Assembly (NCBI RefSeq): GCF_002155965.1
Contig: NZ_MUMH01000022.1
Location: 1-40,746, forward strand
Source of the DNA: Allokutzneria sp. NRRL B-24872
GTDB lineage: Bacteria; Actinomycetota; Actinomycetes; Mycobacteriales; Pseudonocardiaceae
DNA: 40,746 nucleotides
Reading direction: 5' to 3'
The notes under the pieces are model-generated. The model was not told the DNA's origin. It worked only from the letters and a program-made list of their open reading frames with translations, and searched no databases. Both the position numbers and the translations under genes were made by a program. Shown here piece after piece: positions 39,201-40,746 of this stretch. Within the stretch, counting starts at the first letter, position 1; the number at the start of each line of letters is the position of its first letter.

Positions 39201-39983
39201 GTGGCGAGTGATCAAGAGCCAGCAGAGGCCCCGGCGACCGGCGAGTTCAGGCTAAGCATCATGCGAGCACTCGCCGATCAACTGGCGGACGGCCTACGCG
39301 CCCTCAAGCCTGCTCCCCTCGATCTCGAACACCTGGCCGACGTGTACTCCAAGCCGGGCGTCTACCAGCTCTACCAGAACGACGTACTCGTCTATGTCGG
39401 CAAAGACGAGAGTTCGGTGGCCAACCGCCTCCGAGAGCACTACGACAAGATCAAGTGTCGTTTGAAGATCACACCGATAGAGATGTCATTCACCGCGTTG
39501 TACGTACACGAGGACCTGCACTCGGTCGCACCTGAGAGGCGGCTCATCGCGTCGTACAAGGAACAAGGACTAGCAGCATGGAACGGTAAGGGGTTCGGCC
39601 CACACGACCCGGGCAAGCATCGGGACGAGACGGCCTTCGGACCCGACCACTTCGACACGATGTATCCCGCGAATCTTCACTGGACGTGCAAAGAAATCGC
39701 AATGGGGACCTACACGGCAACTAATCTTTTGCAGCAAGTGAAGAAAAACGTTCCATTCGTATTCCGCTACAAGAAGGCCGATTTTCACAGGGGAATTGAA
39801 GTCACGGTTGACTGGGAAAATCCGACCGCCGACGAACTGTTCGAGCTGCTCGGCCAAGCGATCAACGCGGTCGGCCCGGACTGGCAGATCATCGCACTTC
39901 CCGGCTATGCGATCATGTACGACAAGCGGACTCAATACCCAAGCGCACGCAAGCGGTACCCGTACACCGGCTCAGTGGCATAA
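39201..39983 (+). CDS. Eco29kI-like GIY-YIG restriction endonuclease
   Basis: About 260 residues. The GIY-YIG core is GVYQLYQND (Tyr55) and VYVGK (Tyr65), then RLREHYDKI (Arg76, His80), PERRLIASY (Glu112) and WNGKGFGPHDPG (Asn128). This Y-Y-R-H-E-N order and the GFG-x2-DPG tail are typical of the Eco29kI family of type II enzymes, which cut CCGCGG. The C-terminal region is unassigned and AT-richer (39680-39840). The GTG at 39201 fits a leaderless promoter; an in-frame TTG upstream is less likely. It is divergent from the C5 methyltransferase, as expected of a restriction-modification pair. Confidence 0.88.
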   Translation: MASDQEPAEAPATGEFRLSIMRALADQLADGLRALKPAPLDLEHLADVYSKPGVYQLYQNDVLVYVGKDESSVANRLREHYDKIKCRLKITPIEMSFTALYVHEDLHSVAPERRLIASYKEQGLAAWNGKGFGPHDPGKHRDETAFGPDHFDTMYPANLHWTCKEIAMGTYTATNLLQQVKKNVPFVFRYKKADFHRGIEVTVDWENPTADELFELLGQAINAVGPDWQIIALPGYAIMYDKRTQYPSARKRYPYTGSVA

Positions 39984-40059
39984 CGACAAGGAGCGAGCCA
40001 TTGAGGGCGCGCTGCTACGGTGAGTTGAGGCCTGGATACGGACTGCGCACGGGGGACTA

Positions 40060-40410
40060 GTGGAGCCGATGATCATGACTATGGCGGCGGTGTTGGCGAC
40101 GAAGGCCGCGACGTCCGCGATCGGCGGGCTGGTGCGGTGGGTGAAGGAGCAGCTGAGCCCGGAGGCGCAGGCGGTGCTGGACGCCGCGATCGAGGCGCCG
40201 GAGGACGAGGCGCGCGTTGGCGAGCTGGGCCGCGAGCTGGAACGGGCGGAGCAGGCGGACCCGGAGTTCGGGCGCGAGCTGCGCGAGCGCTACGACAGGG
40301 CCAACGTGGAGATCCACGCGGACGGCGGCAGCGTGGTGAACCAGATCTCCGGCAACGTCAGCGGCAAGGTCGTCCAGGCGCGCGACATCCAGGGCAACAT
40401 CAGCTTCTGA
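40060..40410 (+). CDS. Small conflict-system-type protein with VVQA motif
   Basis: About 116 residues. After a short hydrophobic start (MAAVLATKAATSAIGGLV) comes a charged helical stretch (LSPEAQAVLDAAIEAPEDEARVGELG). The C-terminus reads VVNQISGNVSGKVVQARDIQGNISF. This glycine-spaced VVQA strand motif is common at the ends of small proteins in actinobacterial NTPase-linked conflict systems, and may mediate assembly. The start may be GTG 40060 or ATG 40069. It sits between the defence island and a housekeeping gene. Function is inference. Confidence 0.68.
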   Translation: MEPMIMTMAAVLATKAATSAIGGLVRWVKEQLSPEAQAVLDAAIEAPEDEARVGELGRELERAEQADPEFGRELRERYDRANVEIHADGGSVVNQISGNVSGKVVQARDIQGNISF

Positions 40411-40425
40411 CGCCCCCCAGGGTTC

Positions 40426-40490
40426 TCGCGTTTTGGCTACTCGTTGCGAATGGGAGCGCTCTCAAATCGCAACACGTAGCCAAAACGCGA
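40426..40490. terminator. Long hairpin between convergent genes
   Basis: TCGCGTTTTGGCTAC...GTTGCGA (40426-40449) pairs with 40467-40490 at 22 of 24 positions, with a 17-base loop. It lies 16 bp after the VVQA gene stop and probably ends transcription in one or both directions. The loop holds an operator-like palindrome (40451-40464). Confidence 0.72.
40451..40464. promoter_or_regulatory. CebR/CelR-like operator match
   Basis: TGGGAGCGCTCTCA matches TGGGAGCGCTCCCA, the known operator of LacI-type cellulose-utilisation repressors (CebR, CelR) in actinobacteria, at 13 of 14 bases. It occupies the loop of a terminator-like stem, between convergent genes, which is unusual for an operator. Confidence 0.4.
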
Positions 40491-40531
40491 AAACGTCGCG
40501 CTGGGACGTGCGGGGCCGGAGACGAGCGGGC

Positions 40532-40566
40532 CCCCTGTGAACGTGTGAATGGAGTGTTCACAGGGG
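40532..40566. terminator. 11-bp hairpin downstream of metG-like gene
   Basis: CCCCTGTGAAC (40532-40542) pairs perfectly with 40556-40566 around a 13-base loop. It lies 14 bp past the stop of the minus-strand gene; no T run follows. Confidence 0.6.
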
Positions 40567-40580
40567 ATTCGCGCGTGGGG

Positions 40581-40746
40581 CTACTCGGCTGCGGGGAGTT
40601 CCAGGCGGGGGAAGAGGGCGGGGGGCTTGCTGATGGCGCGGCCGGTGAGGTCGGCGAGCCACGCGTCTGCGGCGGGGACGCTCTCGGCCTTCTCGCCGAG
40701 GGCCTCGAGGGTCTCGGCGCTGGGCACGGGCAGGTACGGCTGGATG
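40581..40746 (-). CDS. metG: Probable methionyl-tRNA synthetase, C-terminal end (partial)
   Basis: The last 54 residues of a protein running off the right edge. They read IQPYLPVPSAETLEALGEK, then WLADLTGRAISKPPALFPRL and a short tail, ending at TAG (40581-40583). The QPYLP-x-A helix and the KPPALFPRLE end match the anticodon-binding domain end of MetRS. Other class I synthetases share a looser version, so the call is likely but rests on a short piece. Confidence 0.7.
   Translation of the reverse strand, partial: IQPYLPVPSAETLEALGEKAESVPAADAWLADLTGRAISKPPALFPRLELPAAE

Noticed and set aside
31850-39985. DISARM or BREX system
   Set aside because: A C5 methyltransferase and a helicase are present, but there is no DUF1998 protein, phospholipase-D protein, PglZ or large BrxC-like ATPase; a MORC-type restriction module fits better.
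31820-40060. Attachment-site repeats or integrase flanking the island
   Set aside because: No direct repeats, tRNA junction or recombinase gene could be seen at either edge.

Overview
The window is high-GC DNA (mostly about 70% by eye) with many GTG starts, dense gene packing and several apparently leaderless genes. Oligoribonuclease, a DUF3073 protein, an F420-type LLM oxidoreductase, L,D-transpeptidase and small secreted proteins are typical of a filamentous actinomycete. My best guess is Pseudonocardiales (Lentzea/Saccharothrix/Kutzneria-like), but the genus cannot be settled from this window.

Layout. 1-308: no gene; a 116-bp structured inverted repeat and a short tandem repeat. 309-2550 (-): class I terpene cyclase overlapping a cytochrome P450, a small terpenoid unit. 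2626-7213: TPR membrane protein (-), then glycosyltransferase, PL6-type secreted lyase, a 66-aa protein and a GNAT enzyme (+). 7300-10801 (+): two-domain acyl-CoA-reductase-like SDR protein with an acyl-CoA ligase, a probable fatty aldehyde/alcohol pathway. 10871-13623 (+): YdbS/YdbT-like bacterial PH membrane pair and oligoribonuclease. 13698-16975: tRNA-His, three small secreted proteins, an L,D-transpeptidase lipoprotein and tRNA-Lys, separated by very strong terminator hairpins. 17000-23762: secreted alpha/beta-hydrolase with a membrane partner, orphan sugar-type C-methyltransferase with a clear promoter, LLM oxidoreductase, small proteins, lipoprotein and SRPBCC protein. 23778-26996 (-): three overlapping signalling genes (receiver-SpoIIE phosphatase, CHASE3 histidine kinase, stand-alone receiver).

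27089-30481 (+) is the most interesting ordinary-composition locus: a SpeD-family protein, a branched-chain polyamine synthase (BpsA family), a GNAT protein, an FkbH-like HAD-IIIC protein and an acyl carrier protein. The last four genes are joined by successive 4-bp stop/start overlaps. This suggests that a polyamine is joined to an ACP-tethered (perhaps glyceryl) acyl group. The SpeD-like protein lacks the catalytic cysteine of SAM decarboxylase, so its substrate may differ.

About 31850-39985 is a lower-GC defence island, probably acquired. A C5 cytosine methyltransferase and a Vsr-family endonuclease (with a long extra N-terminus) lie opposite a divergent Eco29kI-like GIY-YIG nuclease. A second module has a MORC/Hsp90-type GHKL ATPase, an Mrr-like nuclease fused to an SF2 helicase, and an unknown 196-aa protein. 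After the island come a small VVQA-motif conflict-type protein, a long hairpin whose loop matches the actinobacterial CebR/CelR operator in 13 of 14 bases, and the 3' end of a probable methionyl-tRNA synthetase gene running off the edge on the minus strand.
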